NCBI RefSeq assembly: GCF_014841115.1
Contig: NZ_JACYTP010000018.1
Span: 19,878-83,877 of the forward strand
Origin: Photobacterium arenosum
Lineage (GTDB): Bacteria > Pseudomonadota > Gammaproteobacteria > Enterobacterales > Vibrionaceae
DNA: 64,000 bases
Direction: 5' to 3'
Made by a program: the position numbers and the translations under genes. The notes under the pieces are model-generated. The model did no database searches, was not told where the DNA came from, and saw only the letters and a list, made by a program, of their open reading frames with translations. Shown one piece after another: positions 37,665-48,744 of the stretch. Within the stretch, counting starts at the first letter, position 1. Every line of letters begins with the position of its first letter.

Positions 37665-38449
37665 TTCACGAAACAGCACAAATTCACCCATCAGCGGTGA
37701 TTGAAGACGGTGTGATAATCGGAGCCAATGTTACCGTTGGCCCTTTTACCTACATTGGCAAAGATGTCGAAATTGGCGACGGTAACGAGATCATGTCACA
37801 CGTTGTGATCAAAGGCCCGACCACGATTGGCAAGGATAATCGCATTTTTCCTTATGCAATTGTCGGTGAAGAGTGCCAGGACAAGAAATACAACGGTGAA
37901 CCGACGCGCCTGGAAATTGGTGATCGCAATGTGATCCGCGAAAGCGTACAGATCCATCGCGGCACGGTACAGGATAAAGGCGTGACTATTGTTGGCGATG
38001 ACAACCTGCTGTGTGTCAATGCCCACGTTGCTCACGACGTCGTGATTGGTAATCACACCCATATTGGTAACAACTCAATTCTGGGTGGCCATGTGGTGGT
38101 AGGCGATTACGCCGGCGTGATGGCACTGTCAGCCATCCACCCATTCTGTAATGTGGGTGCGTACAGCTATGTCGGTGGCTGTTCTGCCGTGGTGCAGGAT
38201 GTGCCGCCTTATGTACTGGCTCAGGGTAACCATGCCACACCGTTTGGACTGAACATTGTGGGTTTGCAGCGTAATGGCTTTGAAAAGCCTGAAATTCATG
38301 CCTTGCGCCGTGCCTATAAAGAGATTTACCGCTCGGGTAAAACGCAGGCCGAGGTGAAGCCGGTACTGGAAGAGATGGTGAAAGACTGGCCGTCGGTTGG
38401 CCTGTTGCTGGATGCTCTGAACAATACCGAACGCGGAATTATTCGCTGA
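37661..38449 (+). CDS. lpxA: UDP-N-acetylglucosamine acyltransferase LpxA
   Basis: First enzyme of lipid A synthesis; transfers 3-hydroxyacyl from ACP to UDP-GlcNAc. 262 residues from ATG 37661 ([20 protein letters not shown]), overlapping the fabZ stop (ATGA). The trimeric beta helix is visible as hexapeptide repeats (for example [15 protein letters not shown]), with the catalytic His in [13 protein letters not shown] and a C-terminal helical domain ([16 protein letters not shown]). lpxB follows after one base. Confidence 0.97.
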   Translation: MIHETAQIHPSAVIEDGVIIGANVTVGPFTYIGKDVEIGDGNEIMSHVVIKGPTTIGKDNRIFPYAIVGEECQDKKYNGEPTRLEIGDRNVIRESVQIHRGTVQDKGVTIVGDDNLLCVNAHVAHDVVIGNHTHIGNNSILGGHVVVGDYAGVMALSAIHPFCNVGAYSYVGGCSAVVQDVPPYVLAQGNHATPFGLNIVGLQRNGFEKPEIHALRRAYKEIYRSGKTQAEVKPVLEEMVKDWPSVGLLLDALNNTERGIIR

Positions 38450-38450
38450 T

Positions 38451-39611
38451 ATGAGCAAGCCTCTTCGAATTGGAATTGTCGCCGGGGAGATCTCCGGCGA
38501 TATTTTAGGGGCCGGCTTTATTGAAGCGGTCAAAGCGCGCTATCCGGATGCCGAGTTTGTTGGCGTTGCAGGACCGCGCATGCAGGCGCTGGGCTGCGAA
38601 GCTCTGTTTGATATGGAAGAGCTGGCGGTCATGGGGATCGTCGAGGTTGTCGGTCGGCTGCCTCGTCTGTTTCACATTAAAGCCGAGCTGGTTAAGTATT
38701 TTTCAGCCAATCCGCCGGATGTGTTCGTGGGCATTGATGCGCCTGACTTTAATCTGCGTTTGGAAAAAGACCTGAAATGTCAGGGTATTAAAACCGTTCA
38801 TTATGTCAGCCCGTCGGTCTGGGCCTGGCGGCAGAAGCGGATCTTCAAAATTGAAGCCGCGACCAATCTGGTTTTGGCCTTCCTGCCCTTTGAAAAAGCC
38901 TTTTACGATAAATTTAACGTTCCGTGTGAATTCATCGGTCATACCATGGCGGATGCCATTCCATTAGAGACAGACAAAGCCGCTGCCCGGCAAAAACTGG
39001 GACTGGACAGCGATAAACGCTGGCTGGCCGTGTTACCTGGCAGCCGTGGCGGTGAAATGGGTCTGCTGGCAGAGCCGTTTATTCAGGCTTGCCAGTTGCT
39101 GAAAGCGAAACAGCCAGAGCTGGGTTTTGTGGTGGCGCTGGTGAACCAGAAACGCCGGGAACAGTTTGAACAGGCGTGGAAGGCGACAGCGCCCGAACTG
39201 GATTTTGTTCTGGTTGATGATACCGCGCGCGATGTCATGACGGCGTCAGATGCGGTGTTACTGGCTTCCGGTACCGTAGCGCTGGAATGTATGTTGGTTA
39301 AGCGTCCAATGGTGGTGGGCTATAAAGTCAAACCGCTGACAGCCTGGTTAGCCAAACGCATGCTCAAGACCAAATATGTGTCATTACCCAATATTCTGGC
39401 GGACAAAGAACTGGTGCCTGAATTATTGCAGCAAGAGTGTGTGCCAGAGAAACTGGCCGCGGCAGTTGAGCAAAGCCTGACAGCCGACAACCAGCCGCTG
39501 ATGGACGAATTTACCCGGCTGCACCAGCTTATCCGGTGTGATGCGGATAAGCAGGCTGCCGAAGCCGTGCTGACCTTAATCGGTAAGTCATCTAGCAGTG
39601 GCCGGTGTTAA
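38451..39611 (+). CDS. lpxB: Lipid-A-disaccharide synthase LpxB
   Basis: GT19 glycosyltransferase joining UDP-2,3-diacylglucosamine and lipid X to form the lipid A disaccharide. 386 residues; the N-terminal block [20 protein letters not shown], the membrane-associated [17 protein letters not shown] and the C-terminal nucleotide site [20 protein letters not shown] are present. It starts one base after lpxA and is followed by rnhB, so the lpx genes and rnhB are probably one transcript. Confidence 0.96.
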   Translation: MSKPLRIGIVAGEISGDILGAGFIEAVKARYPDAEFVGVAGPRMQALGCEALFDMEELAVMGIVEVVGRLPRLFHIKAELVKYFSANPPDVFVGIDAPDFNLRLEKDLKCQGIKTVHYVSPSVWAWRQKRIFKIEAATNLVLAFLPFEKAFYDKFNVPCEFIGHTMADAIPLETDKAAARQKLGLDSDKRWLAVLPGSRGGEMGLLAEPFIQACQLLKAKQPELGFVVALVNQKRREQFEQAWKATAPELDFVLVDDTARDVMTASDAVLLASGTVALECMLVKRPMVVGYKVKPLTAWLAKRMLKTKYVSLPNILADKELVPELLQQECVPEKLAAAVEQSLTADNQPLMDEFTRLHQLIRCDADKQAAEAVLTLIGKSSSSGRC

Positions 39612-39636
39612 TTTACCGGACAGAGTGAAACACATT

Positions 39637-40242
39637 ATGCAATACGAACCCTTTGTATACCCGGATGCCCGATTGATTGCGGGTGTGGATGAGGTTGGCC
39701 GTGGGCCGCTGGTCGGTGCTGTTGTGACAGCCGCTGTCATACTCGATCCGGCCAACCCTATAGTCGGGCTTGCTGACTCGAAAAAGCTGAGTGAGAAAAA
39801 GCGGCTGGCGCTGTTTGACGACATTCAGGAAAAAGCACTGAGCTGGTCTTTGGGCCGCTGTGAGCCGGAAGAAATTGACGAGCTGAATATTTTGCAGGCT
39901 ACTATGGTCGCGATGCAGCGAGCGGTTGCTGGCCTGTCTGTACAGCCCGATTATGTCTTGATCGACGGCAACCGTGTGCCATCGTTACCTGTGCCGGCCC
40001 AGGCCGTGGTGAAAGGTGATATGCGGGTGGCAGAAATCAGTGCTGCCTCGATTCTGGCCAAAGTGACCCGCGACAGAGAAATGCAAGTCCTGGATGCGCA
40101 GTACCCTGCTTACGGGTTTGCCCAGCACAAAGGTTACCCGACCAAAGCGCACTTTGCGGCGTTGGAAAAACACGGCGCGATTGAGCAGCACCGTAAGAGT
40201 TTTAAGCCAGTTCGAGAGCGAATTGCGCAAAATTTGAAGTAA
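39637..40242 (+). CDS. rnhB: Ribonuclease HII
   Basis: Cuts RNA in RNA-DNA hybrids, including single ribonucleotides in DNA. 201 residues from ATG 39637 ([20 protein letters not shown]). The catalytic acids are in [11 protein letters not shown] and [10 protein letters not shown], with [22 protein letters not shown] and [11 protein letters not shown] following. An in-frame GTG 13 codons upstream overlaps lpxB and would add an unusual leader; ATG fits the family better, although its ribosome binding site is weak. Confidence 0.94.
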   Translation: MQYEPFVYPDARLIAGVDEVGRGPLVGAVVTAAVILDPANPIVGLADSKKLSEKKRLALFDDIQEKALSWSLGRCEPEEIDELNILQATMVAMQRAVAGLSVQPDYVLIDGNRVPSLPVPAQAVVKGDMRVAEISAASILAKVTRDREMQVLDAQYPAYGFAQHKGYPTKAHFAALEKHGAIEQHRKSFKPVRERIAQNLK

Positions 40243-40327
40243 TGGCTTTCGGGCACTTGCGTTGACGAAAAATCATTTTAGACTCAACACCTGTTTGTGT
40301 CTTAACCGCTGAATTGACGACATCATC

Positions 40328-43300
40328 ATGGCTGAACCACGCTTTATACACCTGCGCATCCACAGTGACTTTTCCATGGTCGACGGCCTGAGTAAGGTCC
40401 CGCCTCTGGTCAAGAAAGTGGCAGAGCTGGGCATGCCCGCAATGGCCCTGACAGATTTCACTAACTTGTGCGGCCTGGTGAAATTCTATTTCGCAGCCCA
40501 TGGCGCGGGGGTGAAGCCTATTATCGGTGCGGATTTCAAAGTGCGCAGCGATGAGAATGGCGATGAGCTGTCTGATCTCACTGTCCTGGCGGCAGACAAT
40601 GACGGTTATAAAAACCTGACTTTGCTGATATCCCGTGCCTATCAGCGCGGGCATGTGCAACACATGCCTGTGATTGACCGCGACTGGCTGGTTGAGCAGA
40701 AGCAGGGGTTGATCCTGTTGTCTGGCGGTAAAACCGGAGATGTCGGACAGGCCTTGCTCAAAGGCAACCAGGCGGCGGCAGAGCGCTGTGTGGCCTTTTA
40801 TCAGCAACACTTTCCCGGCAATTATTATCTGGAGCTGGTCCGTACCGGCCGGCCGGATGAAGAAGCGTACCTGCATTTTGCCATTGAACTGGCCGCGCAG
40901 GCAGATTTGCCTGTGGTGGCAACCAACGATGTGCGTTTTATCAACCCGGATCAGTTCGATGCTCATGAAATCCGCGTCTGTATCCATGATGGTTATACTC
41001 TGGTCGATCCCCGCCGTCCCAAACATTACAGTGCTCAGCAATATCTGCGCAGTGAAGAAGAAATGTGCAAGCTGTTTGCTGATATTCCGGAAGCCCTGGA
41101 AAACTCAGTAGAAATTGCCAAGCGCTGTAATGTAACGGTCCGGTTAGGTGAATATTTCCTGCCAAACTTTCCGACCGGTGACATGACGACGGAAGATTTC
41201 CTGGTCTTGAAGTCTAAAGAAGGTTTGGAGCGACGTCTGGAATTCTTATTCCCGGATGAAGAAGTGCGCAAAAACCGTCGCCCTGAATACGACGAACGTC
41301 TGGATATTGAACTGGAAGTGATCAACCAGATGGGTTTCCCTGGCTACTTCCTGATCGTCATGGAATTTATCCAGTGGTCGAAGGAGAACGGTGTGCCCGT
41401 TGGCCCGGGGCGGGGCTCGGGTGCAGGATCCCTGGTCGCTTATGCGCTGGATATCACGGATCTCGATCCGCTGGCCTTTGACCTGCTGTTCGAACGCTTT
41501 CTGAACCCGGAACGGGTATCCATGCCTGATTTTGATATCGATTTCTGTATGGATAAGCGGGATCAGGTGATAGATCACGTGGCCGAAATGTACGGCCGGG
41601 ATGCGGTATCCCAGATCATCACTTTTGGCACTATGGCGGCTAAAGCCGTTATCCGGGATGTGGGCCGGGTACTGGGCCACCCTTATGGCTTTGTCGATCG
41701 CATTTCCAAGATGATTCCGGCAGAACCGGGCATGACACTGGCAAAAGCTTTTGAGGCCGAGCCGCAGCTGGGTGAAGTGTACGAAGCCGATGAAGAAGTC
41801 AAAGATCTGATCGACATGTGCCGGGTGCTGGAAGGGGTAACCCGAAACGCCGGTAAACACGCCGGAGGGGTGGTCATATCGCCGACCACAATTACAGATT
41901 TTGCCCCGCTGTATTGTGACGCTGAAGGCCATCACCCGGTCACACAGTTTGATAAGAACGATGTAGAAACCGCGGGGCTGGTGAAGTTCGACTTCCTGGG
42001 CTTGCGTACGCTGACCATTATTGACTGGGCGCTGGGCATGATTAACCCGCGCCTGGAAGCTCAGGGCAAGCCGCCGGTCAATATTACGGCTATCCCGATG
42101 GCGGATCAGAAATCGTTCGCCATGCTGCAACGCTCAGAATCCACCGCGGTGTTCCAGCTTGAATCGCGCGGCATGAAAGATTTGATCAAGCGCCTGCAGC
42201 CGGACTGTTTTGAAGACATGATCGCACTGGTGGCCCTGTTCCGTCCTGGCCCGCTGCAATCAGGCATGGTGGATAACTTCATCGACCGTAAGCATGGTCG
42301 TGAAGAAATCTCTTATCCCGATGCCACTTATCAGCACGAGTCGCTGAAAGAGATTCTGGAGCCGACATACGGCATTATTCTGTACCAGGAACAGGTCATG
42401 CAAATTGCCCAGGTCCTGGCCGGTTACAGCCTGGGCGGTGCTGACTTGCTGCGCCGTGCTATGGGTAAGAAAAAACCGGAAGAAATGGCGAAACAGCGAG
42501 CCACGTTTGAAAGCGGCGCCGTGAATAACGGGGTCGACGGCGAGCTGGCGATGAAGATCTTCGATCTGGTAGAGAAATTCGCAGGTTACGGCTTCAACAA
42601 ATCACACTCGGCCGCCTATGCCCTGGTGTCTTACCAGACTCTGTGGCTGAAGGCGCATTATCCGGCTGAATTTATGGCTGCGGTAATGACCGCCGACATG
42701 GATAATACCGATAAAGTGGTCGGCCTGGTGGAAGAATGCCAGCGCATGAATCTGCAAATACTGCCGCCGGATGTTAACAAGGGGCTTTACCGCTTCACCG
42801 TTGATGATGAGGGTGCCATTGTCTATGGCATAGGCGCTATTAAAGGGGTAGGTGAAGGCCCGATAGAGAATATTATTGCGGCACGGGAAAAAGGCGGCCA
42901 TTTTAAGGACTTATTTGATTTCTGTGCCAGAATAGACACCAAGAAGGTCAATAAACGCGTTCTGGAGCGGTTGATCAAAGCCGGTGCGATGGATCGTCTC
43001 GGACCCAACCGCGCGGCGATGATGGCAACATTGGACGACGCGCTGAAAGCCGCTGGCCAGCACCATCAGGCCGAGGCATTCGGTCAGGCGGATATGTTCG
43101 GCGTGCTGACAGCAGCGCCGGAAGAAGTGGAAAAAGCGTACGCCAATATTCCGGAATGGCCAGAAAAAATCTGGCTGGAAGGCGAGCGGGACACGCTCGG
43201 CTTGTACCTGACCGGCCACCCGATCAACAGTTATGTGCGTGAGCTTAAGCACTATGTCACCTGGCGCCTGAAAGATGCCCATCCGACAGGGCGTGATAAG

Positions 43301-43807
43301 GTAGTGACGATTGCCGGACTGGTTATCGCCGCCCGGGTTATGACAACCAAGCGCGGTACCCGGATTGGAGTGCTGACATTGGATGACAGATCGGGGCGCA
43401 TGGAAGTTATGCTGTTTTCCGATGCTTTGGAGCGATATCTCGATCTGATTGAAAAAGACCGGATTTTGGTCGTTTCCGGACAGGTCAGCTTTGATGATTT
43501 CAATGGTGGCCTTAAAATGTCTGCACGTGAAGTCCTTGATATTTCTGACGCTAGAGAAAAGCACCTGCGGGGTCTTGCTATCTCGCTGACTGAAGGGCAG
43601 ATTGATCACACATTTTTTGAGCGTTTCAGCAAAGCGCTGGAGCCGCATCGGGCAGGTACTGTCCCGGTGAATATTTATTATCAGCGTTCGAATGCACGCG
43701 CTAAACTTACCCTTGGCACAGAGTGGCGGATAACGCCAAGTGATGATTTAATCACTGATCTCAAAGTGTTACTGGGCGAGCAGCAAGTCGAATTTGAGTT
43801 TAATTAA
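40328..43807 (+). CDS. dnaE: DNA polymerase III alpha subunit
   Basis: Replicative polymerase catalytic subunit, 1159 residues. Order: PHP domain ([18 protein letters not shown] at the start), palm with the catalytic aspartates in [19 protein letters not shown] (about residues 399-417), a third Asp further on in the [12 protein letters not shown] block, tandem helix-hairpin-helix ([16 protein letters not shown]), the internal beta-clamp binding motif QADMFG (about 918) and an OB fold near [19 protein letters not shown]. It is separated from rnhB by 85 bp and followed by accA. Confidence 0.97.
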   Translation: MAEPRFIHLRIHSDFSMVDGLSKVPPLVKKVAELGMPAMALTDFTNLCGLVKFYFAAHGAGVKPIIGADFKVRSDENGDELSDLTVLAADNDGYKNLTLLISRAYQRGHVQHMPVIDRDWLVEQKQGLILLSGGKTGDVGQALLKGNQAAAERCVAFYQQHFPGNYYLELVRTGRPDEEAYLHFAIELAAQADLPVVATNDVRFINPDQFDAHEIRVCIHDGYTLVDPRRPKHYSAQQYLRSEEEMCKLFADIPEALENSVEIAKRCNVTVRLGEYFLPNFPTGDMTTEDFLVLKSKEGLERRLEFLFPDEEVRKNRRPEYDERLDIELEVINQMGFPGYFLIVMEFIQWSKENGVPVGPGRGSGAGSLVAYALDITDLDPLAFDLLFERFLNPERVSMPDFDIDFCMDKRDQVIDHVAEMYGRDAVSQIITFGTMAAKAVIRDVGRVLGHPYGFVDRISKMIPAEPGMTLAKAFEAEPQLGEVYEADEEVKDLIDMCRVLEGVTRNAGKHAGGVVISPTTITDFAPLYCDAEGHHPVTQFDKNDVETAGLVKFDFLGLRTLTIIDWALGMINPRLEAQGKPPVNITAIPMADQKSFAMLQRSESTAVFQLESRGMKDLIKRLQPDCFEDMIALVALFRPGPLQSGMVDNFIDRKHGREEISYPDATYQHESLKEILEPTYGIILYQEQVMQIAQVLAGYSLGGADLLRRAMGKKKPEEMAKQRATFESGAVNNGVDGELAMKIFDLVEKFAGYGFNKSHSAAYALVSYQTLWLKAHYPAEFMAAVMTADMDNTDKVVGLVEECQRMNLQILPPDVNKGLYRFTVDDEGAIVYGIGAIKGVGEGPIENIIAAREKGGHFKDLFDFCARIDTKKVNKRVLERLIKAGAMDRLGPNRAAMMATLDDALKAAGQHHQAEAFGQADMFGVLTAAPEEVEKAYANIPEWPEKIWLEGERDTLGLYLTGHPINSYVRELKHYVTWRLKDAHPTGRDKVVTIAGLVIAARVMTTKRGTRIGVLTLDDRSGRMEVMLFSDALERYLDLIEKDRILVVSGQVSFDDFNGGLKMSAREVLDISDAREKHLRGLAISLTEGQIDHTFFERFSKALEPHRAGTVPVNIYYQRSNARAKLTLGTEWRITPSDDLITDLKVLLGEQQVEFEFN

Positions 43808-43863
43808 TGAGTCCGATACCTGTCAGACAGGTTGCTAATAATGGACAAAGGATTACAAGTGGT

Positions 43864-44823
43864 ATGAGCCTGAACTTCCTTGATTTTGAACAACCCATTG
43901 CCGAGCTAGAAGCCAAAATTGAAGCACTGCGCGATGTATCGCACCGTGATAAATCGGCTTCGGTTGATCTGGACAAAGAAATTGCACAGCTTGAACAAAA
44001 AAGCCTGGAACTGACCAAAAAGATTTTTGGCGATCTGGGCGCTTGGCAGGTCGCACAACTGGCCCGTCACCCGCAGCGTCCGTATACGCTGGATTATATC
44101 GAGCATATCTTTACTGAATTCGATCCGCTGGCCGGTGATCGTGCATTTGCCGACGATAAAGCCCTGATCGGCGGTATCGCCCGTCTGGATGGCCGTCCGG
44201 TTATGGTGATTGGCCATCAGAAAGGCCGAGAGACCCGTGAAAAAGTATTGCGTAACTTCGGTATGCCTAAACCTGAAGGCTACCGTAAGGCATTGCGCCT
44301 GATGAAAATGGCTGAGCGTTTCCGCATGCCGATCATCACTTTTATAGACACAGCAGGCGCGTACCCTGGTGTGGGTGCCGAGGAACGCGGTCAGTCTGAA
44401 GCCATCGCTATGAACTTGAAAGTCATGGCCGGTTTGAGCGTACCTGTGATTTGTAACGTGGTCGGTGAAGGCGGCTCTGGCGGCGCACTGGCGATCGGTG
44501 TCGGTGATTGCGTGAATATGCTGCAATACTCGACTTATTCAGTGATCTCCCCGGAAGGCTGCGCGTCGATTCTGTGGCGTGATTCTGATAAAGCCCCTCA
44601 GGCTGCAGAAGCTATGGGTATGACAGCAAATCGTCTGAAAGAGCTGGGTCTGATTGATAACATCATTGAAGAGCCTCTCGGTGGTGCGCACCGTGACGTG
44701 CCTGTGATGGCTTCGCGGATCAAGCAGCAACTGCTTAATACACTGAACGATCTGGAAGGCCTGGATGATGACAGCCTGCGGGAGCGTCGTTATCAGCGTT
44801 TGCTGAGTTACGGCTACTGCTGA
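43864..44823 (+). CDS. accA: Acetyl-CoA carboxylase carboxyltransferase alpha subunit
   Basis: Half of the carboxyltransferase that makes malonyl-CoA, the first committed step of fatty acid synthesis. 319 residues from ATG 43864 ([20 protein letters not shown]), which matches the family N-terminus; an upstream ATG right after the dnaE stop would add 19 atypical residues. [21 protein letters not shown] and [14 protein letters not shown] are the CoA and active-site blocks. Encoded after dnaE as in E. coli. The ldcC and yaeR genes that follow in E. coli are absent here. Confidence 0.96.
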   Translation: MSLNFLDFEQPIAELEAKIEALRDVSHRDKSASVDLDKEIAQLEQKSLELTKKIFGDLGAWQVAQLARHPQRPYTLDYIEHIFTEFDPLAGDRAFADDKALIGGIARLDGRPVMVIGHQKGRETREKVLRNFGMPKPEGYRKALRLMKMAERFRMPIITFIDTAGAYPGVGAEERGQSEAIAMNLKVMAGLSVPVICNVVGEGGSGGALAIGVGDCVNMLQYSTYSVISPEGCASILWRDSDKAPQAAEAMGMTANRLKELGLIDNIIEEPLGGAHRDVPVMASRIKQQLLNTLNDLEGLDDDSLRERRYQRLLSYGYC

Positions 44824-44845
44824 TAAGCACTTCCGGATACAGATC

Positions 44846-44874
44846 AACGGGTCGCCACAGACGGCCCGTTTTGC
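44846..44874 (+). terminator. Probable terminator after accA
   Basis: AACGGG and CCCGTT form the base of a stem that extends through GTCG/CGGC with a CCACAGA loop, then TTTTGC. A modest intrinsic terminator. Confidence 0.6.
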
Positions 44875-44988
44875 TATCTGTTGCGCGTCGTTGTTGCACA
44901 CGGGCCCAAAGCAGCACTAACACCTGGCACTGCACTGATATAAGATAGCCTTATTGCCACAGATCACAGAGCAGAATTGCTGACATTT

Positions 44989-46299
44989 ATGTTGTTTACT
45001 CATTTCTCTGACACCCTCTTGCGCCTTTGCCCGCAGCCATCACAGCTTGTTCTTGCGCTCAGCGGCGGACTGGATTCCCGTGTTTTACTGCATCTTTTGA
45101 GTCGGTTTGTACAAAAGTATCCGCATTATCAGTCGATTGCTGTGCATGTGCATCACGGCTTAAGCCCGAATGCGGATCGCTGGTTAGCACAGTGCGCAGC
45201 CTGGGCGAAGAAAGATGGGGTGACCTTTCACTGGGAACGAGTCAGTGTGCCGTCGGGTAACCGTATCAGTCTGGAACAGGCCGCGAGAGAAGCTCGCTAT
45301 GACGCACTGGCGGGGTATGTTCAGTCTCAGGAGTACCTGCTGACCGCGCAGCATGCCGACGATCAGCTGGAAACTGTCTTGCTGGCGTTAAAGCGCGGCA
45401 GTGGCCCTGCCGGTCTGGCTGCAATGCCCGAGGTCAAACCCTTTGCCAATGGCTTACACCTACGCCCTTTGCTTGATGTCAGCCGCGCCGAGTTACAAGC
45501 CTATGCCAATGAGCATCATTTGGACTGGGTGGACGATGAGAGCAATCAGGACAGGCGTTTTGACCGTAATTTTTTGCGGCTGGACATTGTGCCGGCACTG
45601 ACATCACGCTGGCCGGGATTACGGCAGGCTGTAGCACGAAGCGCCGCATTGTGCGGCGAGCAGCAGTCATTGCTGGAATCCTTACTGACAGACAAACTTC
45701 ATCAGATGAGTGCGCCAGACGGCAGCATAGATCTGAGCACAGTGACGGACGAGAAACAGGGCAGAGCGCTGGTGCGTCTCTGGTTGCAGCACCAGAACCT
45801 GTCTGTTCCCTCTAAAGCGCAACTGGAACAAATCTGGCAGGCGGTTTGCCTGGCTCGTGAAGACGCTAACCCTTGTGTGTCGTTGAGCGGATACGATATA
45901 CGCCGCTTTCAGTCTCGTTTATATGCGGTCCGGCCCCGGCAGGATGTGACGGAATGGCGCCGGGAGATCACCCCGGATATCCCTTGTCCGCTACCGGCTT
46001 CGCTGGGCGTTATTACACTCAGCAGTCTGTCTGGCGGACATCTGCGCAGCCCTGAGCCGGGTGAGCGGGTGTGGGTTACTTTTGACCCCAGTGGTCTGCA
46101 GGCACAACCACTGGGGCGTGCAGGCAGCCGCAAGCTGAAAAAGCTGTTTCAAGAGTATGGGGTGCCCAGCTGGCGTCGGCGCCAGACACCCTTACTGTTT
46201 TATGGTGACAAACTGGCCGCGGTGGCGGGCTTATTTGTGGTCGAAGGCTTTGAAGGCAATGAATGCGAGTTAGTCTGGAAGTGTGATCACCTACACTGA
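44989..46299 (+). CDS. tilS: tRNA(Ile)-lysidine synthase TilS
   Basis: Converts C34 of the CAU-anticodon tRNA-Ile to lysidine, so that it reads AUA. 436 residues from ATG 44989. The PP-loop ATP motif is LALSGGLDSRVLL (SGGxDS), followed by VHVHHGLSPNADRW, ISLEQAAREARYDAL and TAQHADDQLET, then the C-terminal TilS domains with LKKLFQEYGVPSWRRRQTPLL. An in-frame TTG four codons upstream is the alternative start; neither has a strong ribosome binding site. Confidence 0.95.
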   Translation: MLFTHFSDTLLRLCPQPSQLVLALSGGLDSRVLLHLLSRFVQKYPHYQSIAVHVHHGLSPNADRWLAQCAAWAKKDGVTFHWERVSVPSGNRISLEQAAREARYDALAGYVQSQEYLLTAQHADDQLETVLLALKRGSGPAGLAAMPEVKPFANGLHLRPLLDVSRAELQAYANEHHLDWVDDESNQDRRFDRNFLRLDIVPALTSRWPGLRQAVARSAALCGEQQSLLESLLTDKLHQMSAPDGSIDLSTVTDEKQGRALVRLWLQHQNLSVPSKAQLEQIWQAVCLAREDANPCVSLSGYDIRRFQSRLYAVRPRQDVTEWRREITPDIPCPLPASLGVITLSSLSGGHLRSPEPGERVWVTFDPSGLQAQPLGRAGSRKLKKLFQEYGVPSWRRRQTPLLFYGDKLAAVAGLFVVEGFEGNECELVWKCDHLH

Positions 46300-46369
46300 C
46301 ACCGGGGTCAGGAATGTAGATAGTCAATCAGTGTTTGAATGTCGATATAAGTAAAATAATGAGGATCTT

Positions 46370-46678
46370 ATGAAAAAAGCAATGACGCTGACACTGGCTG
46401 CGGCACTATTTTCACTTCCTGTTATGGCTGCAGGTGATGCCGAGGCCGGTAAGGGAAAGGCCGCTATTTGTGCCGCTTGCCACGGTGCTGATGGTAAGAC
46501 TTTGATTCCGGGCTATCCCAACCTGAATGGCCAGAATGAGCAGTATCTGGTTTATGCCCTGAAAGCTTACAAGAATAAAGAACGAAATGGTGGCAACGCC
46601 ATGTTGATGCAGGCGCAGGCTGCAATGCTGAGTGATACAGATATTGATAATCTGGCGGCTTACTTCTCGCAAATGTAG
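46370..46678 (+). CDS. Small periplasmic cytochrome c (class I, c553/c5-like)
   Basis: Mono-heme electron carrier of 102 residues: signal peptide ([20 protein letters not shown]), the haem motif CAACH (about residues 34-38) and a likely axial Met in [27 protein letters not shown] is the terminal helix. It would be matured in the periplasm by the Ccm system and donate electrons to a terminal oxidase or peroxidase; the partner is not shown by context. GAGGATCTT lies upstream. A stem-loop follows the stop. Confidence 0.88.
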   Translation: MKKAMTLTLAAALFSLPVMAAGDAEAGKGKAAICAACHGADGKTLIPGYPNLNGQNEQYLVYALKAYKNKERNGGNAMLMQAQAAMLSDTDIDNLAAYFSQM

Positions 46679-46691
46679 TAACGGCCACCCG

Positions 46692-46718
46692 TATCCGCCC
46701 GGCGGGGCTGGGCGGATA
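46692..46718 (+). terminator. Stem-loop after the cytochrome c gene
   Basis: TATCCGCCC and GGGCGGATA pair perfectly across a nine-base G-rich loop. It is followed by AAACTCCC, with no T-run, so it may act as a 3' stabiliser rather than a classical terminator. Confidence 0.5.
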
Positions 46719-46852
46719 AACTCCCTTCATTCTCTTCGCGATTAAACAATCTTCTGGTTGCTGTAATATTGACCAGTTGGATTCACTGGCATTGATAAAA
46801 TCCACCAATAAATATATTGTACTAGTTCACTGATACGGTAGGGTTGTAAAGC

Positions 46853-48202
46853 ATGGCAGGAACACGCGAACATTTTGGCTCACGGATAGGCTTTATCCTC
46901 GCGGCTGCAGGAGCAGCGGTAGGGTTGGGTAACATCTGGGGGTTCCCCACTCAAGCGGCCAGTAATGGTGGCGGCGCTTTCCTGCTGGTTTATCTCCTGA
47001 TGATTCTGGTGGTGGCTTTTCCTATGTTGATCGTTGAAATGGCGATTGGTCGTTATGGTCAGGCTAACCCGGTAGACAGTATGCGAAGCCTGAGCGATAA
47101 CCCGACAGCAAAGCGTGCGGGTGCGTTGGTGGGCTGGGTTGGCCTGATGGTTCCTTGTCTGGTGCTGGCATTTTACAGCATAGTGGCCGGCTGGCTGGTA
47201 ACCTTTCTGCTGGCGGCTGTTACCGATATTCTGGGAATGGCAGATGTCACCGCCTGGCTGAAAGGTTTTTCTGTCTCTCGTAACCTGTTTGGTGCGGCTA
47301 TCTTTTATTTGCTGACCATTTTGATCGTACAAAGCGGGGTGAAGCAGGGAATTGAAAAATGGTCTACCCGCTTGATGCCGGCGCTGTTTGTGCTTTTCCT
47401 TCTGATGTTTGTCTACATCATGACTCAGGATGGGGCAATGGAAGGTCTGAAGCATTATCTGATTCCTGATTTCAGTAAGGTACTGGAACCTAAGCTATTG
47501 CTGGCAGCAATGGGGCAGGGCTTTTTCTCCCTGACGATCGGCGGTTGCTCAATGTTGATTTACGGCTCTTACCTGAGCAAGAAAGAGAGCCTGCCCAAAA
47601 TGGCACTGAGCGTCACCCTGGTTGATACGGCGGTGGCCTTTATCGCCGGTCTGGTGGTGCTGCCCGCGATGTTTGTTGCCATGCAGAAAGGGGTGGCGAT
47701 ATACGCTGAAGACGGTTCGTTGCTGGGATCGGATACCCTGGTATTTACCGTACTGCCGCTGCTGTTTGACAGCCTGGGCTTTGCCGGTCAGCTGATTGCA
47801 CTGGTGTTTTTTGTCTTGATGACCATTGCGGCGCTGACGTCTTCGATTTCAATGCTGGAGTGCCCGGTGGCTTTGGTCAGTGAGCGCTTTGAAACGGACC
47901 GTAAAGCGACAAGCTGGGTTTTGGGCGGGGTTATTGCCGTATTCAGTGCGGTGATTATCTTTAACTTTGGCCAGCTGTTTGGCCTGGTGGCGACCATAGC
48001 CACCCAGTATTTCCAGCCCGTAGCGGCCTTGTTGTTCACTGTGTTTGGTGGTTGGGTATGGTCTCGTCACCGTAAACTGGAAGAGCTGAGCGAAGGTAGC
48101 CCGGAACTGGAGAAGTCGCTGTTCTGGAAAATCTGGCCTGTGTATCTGAAGTTTGTTTGCCCTGTGCTGGTCATCGCGGTCTTGGTGTCTTCTTTCAGCT
48201 AA
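46853..48202 (+). CDS. Sodium-dependent transporter, neurotransmitter:sodium symporter (SNF) family
   Basis: LeuT-fold importer using the sodium gradient, probably for an amino acid; substrate unknown. 449 residues with 11 to 12 hydrophobic segments. The first helix carries the family signature: FGSRIGFILAAAGAAVGLGN then IWGFPTQAASNGGGAFLLVY, with the unwound Gly-rich region that coordinates sodium. FFSLTIGGCSMLIYGSYLSK and LTSSISMLECPVALVSER are further family blocks. A single-gene unit: the cytochrome c gene ends 174 bp upstream and a strong palindromic terminator follows. Confidence 0.9.
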   Translation: MAGTREHFGSRIGFILAAAGAAVGLGNIWGFPTQAASNGGGAFLLVYLLMILVVAFPMLIVEMAIGRYGQANPVDSMRSLSDNPTAKRAGALVGWVGLMVPCLVLAFYSIVAGWLVTFLLAAVTDILGMADVTAWLKGFSVSRNLFGAAIFYLLTILIVQSGVKQGIEKWSTRLMPALFVLFLLMFVYIMTQDGAMEGLKHYLIPDFSKVLEPKLLLAAMGQGFFSLTIGGCSMLIYGSYLSKKESLPKMALSVTLVDTAVAFIAGLVVLPAMFVAMQKGVAIYAEDGSLLGSDTLVFTVLPLLFDSLGFAGQLIALVFFVLMTIAALTSSISMLECPVALVSERFETDRKATSWVLGGVIAVFSAVIIFNFGQLFGLVATIATQYFQPVAALLFTVFGGWVWSRHRKLEELSEGSPELEKSLFWKIWPVYLKFVCPVLVIAVLVSSFS

Positions 48203-48223
48203 CTCAATCGCTTTAGAACATCA

Positions 48224-48270
48224 CGCAACACAAAAAACGGAAAGCCTGGCTTTCCGTTTTTTGTGTTGCG
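48224..48270. terminator. Bidirectional terminator, perfect 23-bp-arm palindrome
   Basis: CGCAACACAAAAAACGGAAA (continuing AGCC -> centre T) and its exact complement form arms of 23 bp about a single central base at 48247. The A and T runs within the arms give a U-tract on either strand. It ends the NSS transporter gene on the plus strand and the DUF4250 gene on the minus strand. Confidence 0.9.
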
Positions 48271-48274
48271 GTAT

Positions 48275-48463
48275 TTAGCGAAATTGCCTGGCGTCGGGTA
48301 AATAGTCAAATCCGGCAGTAGCAAGCCTGGCGATCAGTTTATCTTTGTCAATCTCGTAATAGCGGACCAGAGCGTCCAGATCGCCAAACTCATCGCGTAT
48401 CTTCATATTGACGATGCTCATCAGCATGACAGGATCCATGGTGTCGAAGGTTTTCAGATTCAT
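48275..48463 (-). CDS. DUF4250 family protein
   Basis: 62-residue protein of unknown function. The DUF4250 pattern is clear: [20 protein letters not shown] followed by [20 protein letters not shown]. It overlaps the yaeP stop by four bases, so it is translationally coupled to it. The stop codon is immediately before the palindromic terminator. Confidence 0.8.
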   Translation of the reverse strand: MNLKTFDTMDPVMLMSIVNMKIRDEFGDLDALVRYYEIDKDKLIARLATAGFDYLPDARQFR

Positions 48464-48669
48464 TCTGCGTCCTCGTGATCACTGATCAATAAATTTGCAG
48501 CGGCAAAGGCTGCTTGATCTCGGATGGACTGCGGCACCTCAGAGCTGGCCGCGACATTATTTAAAGCACGTACGGCGCAGGCAATCGCGGCAGGGATATA
48601 GCCCTGATCTCCACTGCCAATCTGGCTGTAACTCTGACGGACAAGCTCGCAGCAGTCAGCGACTTTCAT
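48460..48669 (-). CDS. yaeP: UPF0253 protein YaeP
   Basis: 69-residue conserved protein of unknown function. [24 protein letters not shown] and [19 protein letters not shown] match E. coli YaeP (CELIRKRYAEIASGDLGY...). In E. coli yaeP also lies between tilS/rof and proS. GGAGACAC precedes the ATG. First gene of a two-gene unit with DUF4250. Confidence 0.88.
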   Translation of the reverse strand: MKVADCCELVRQSYSQIGSGDQGYIPAAIACAVRALNNVAASSEVPQSIRDQAAFAAANLLISDHEDAE

Positions 48670-48744
48670 AGTGTCTCCTGATTATGGTCACGAAAGATGA
48701 GTCAGAGCTTACCGCTATCGGCTATTGAGATCGAGTGAAGAGGG

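Noticed and set aside
41246..42130. 294-residue open frame on the minus strand
   Set aside because: It lies fully inside dnaE in antisense and is Cys/His/Arg/Gln-rich in the way antisense frames of GC-balanced genes are; no family resemblance.
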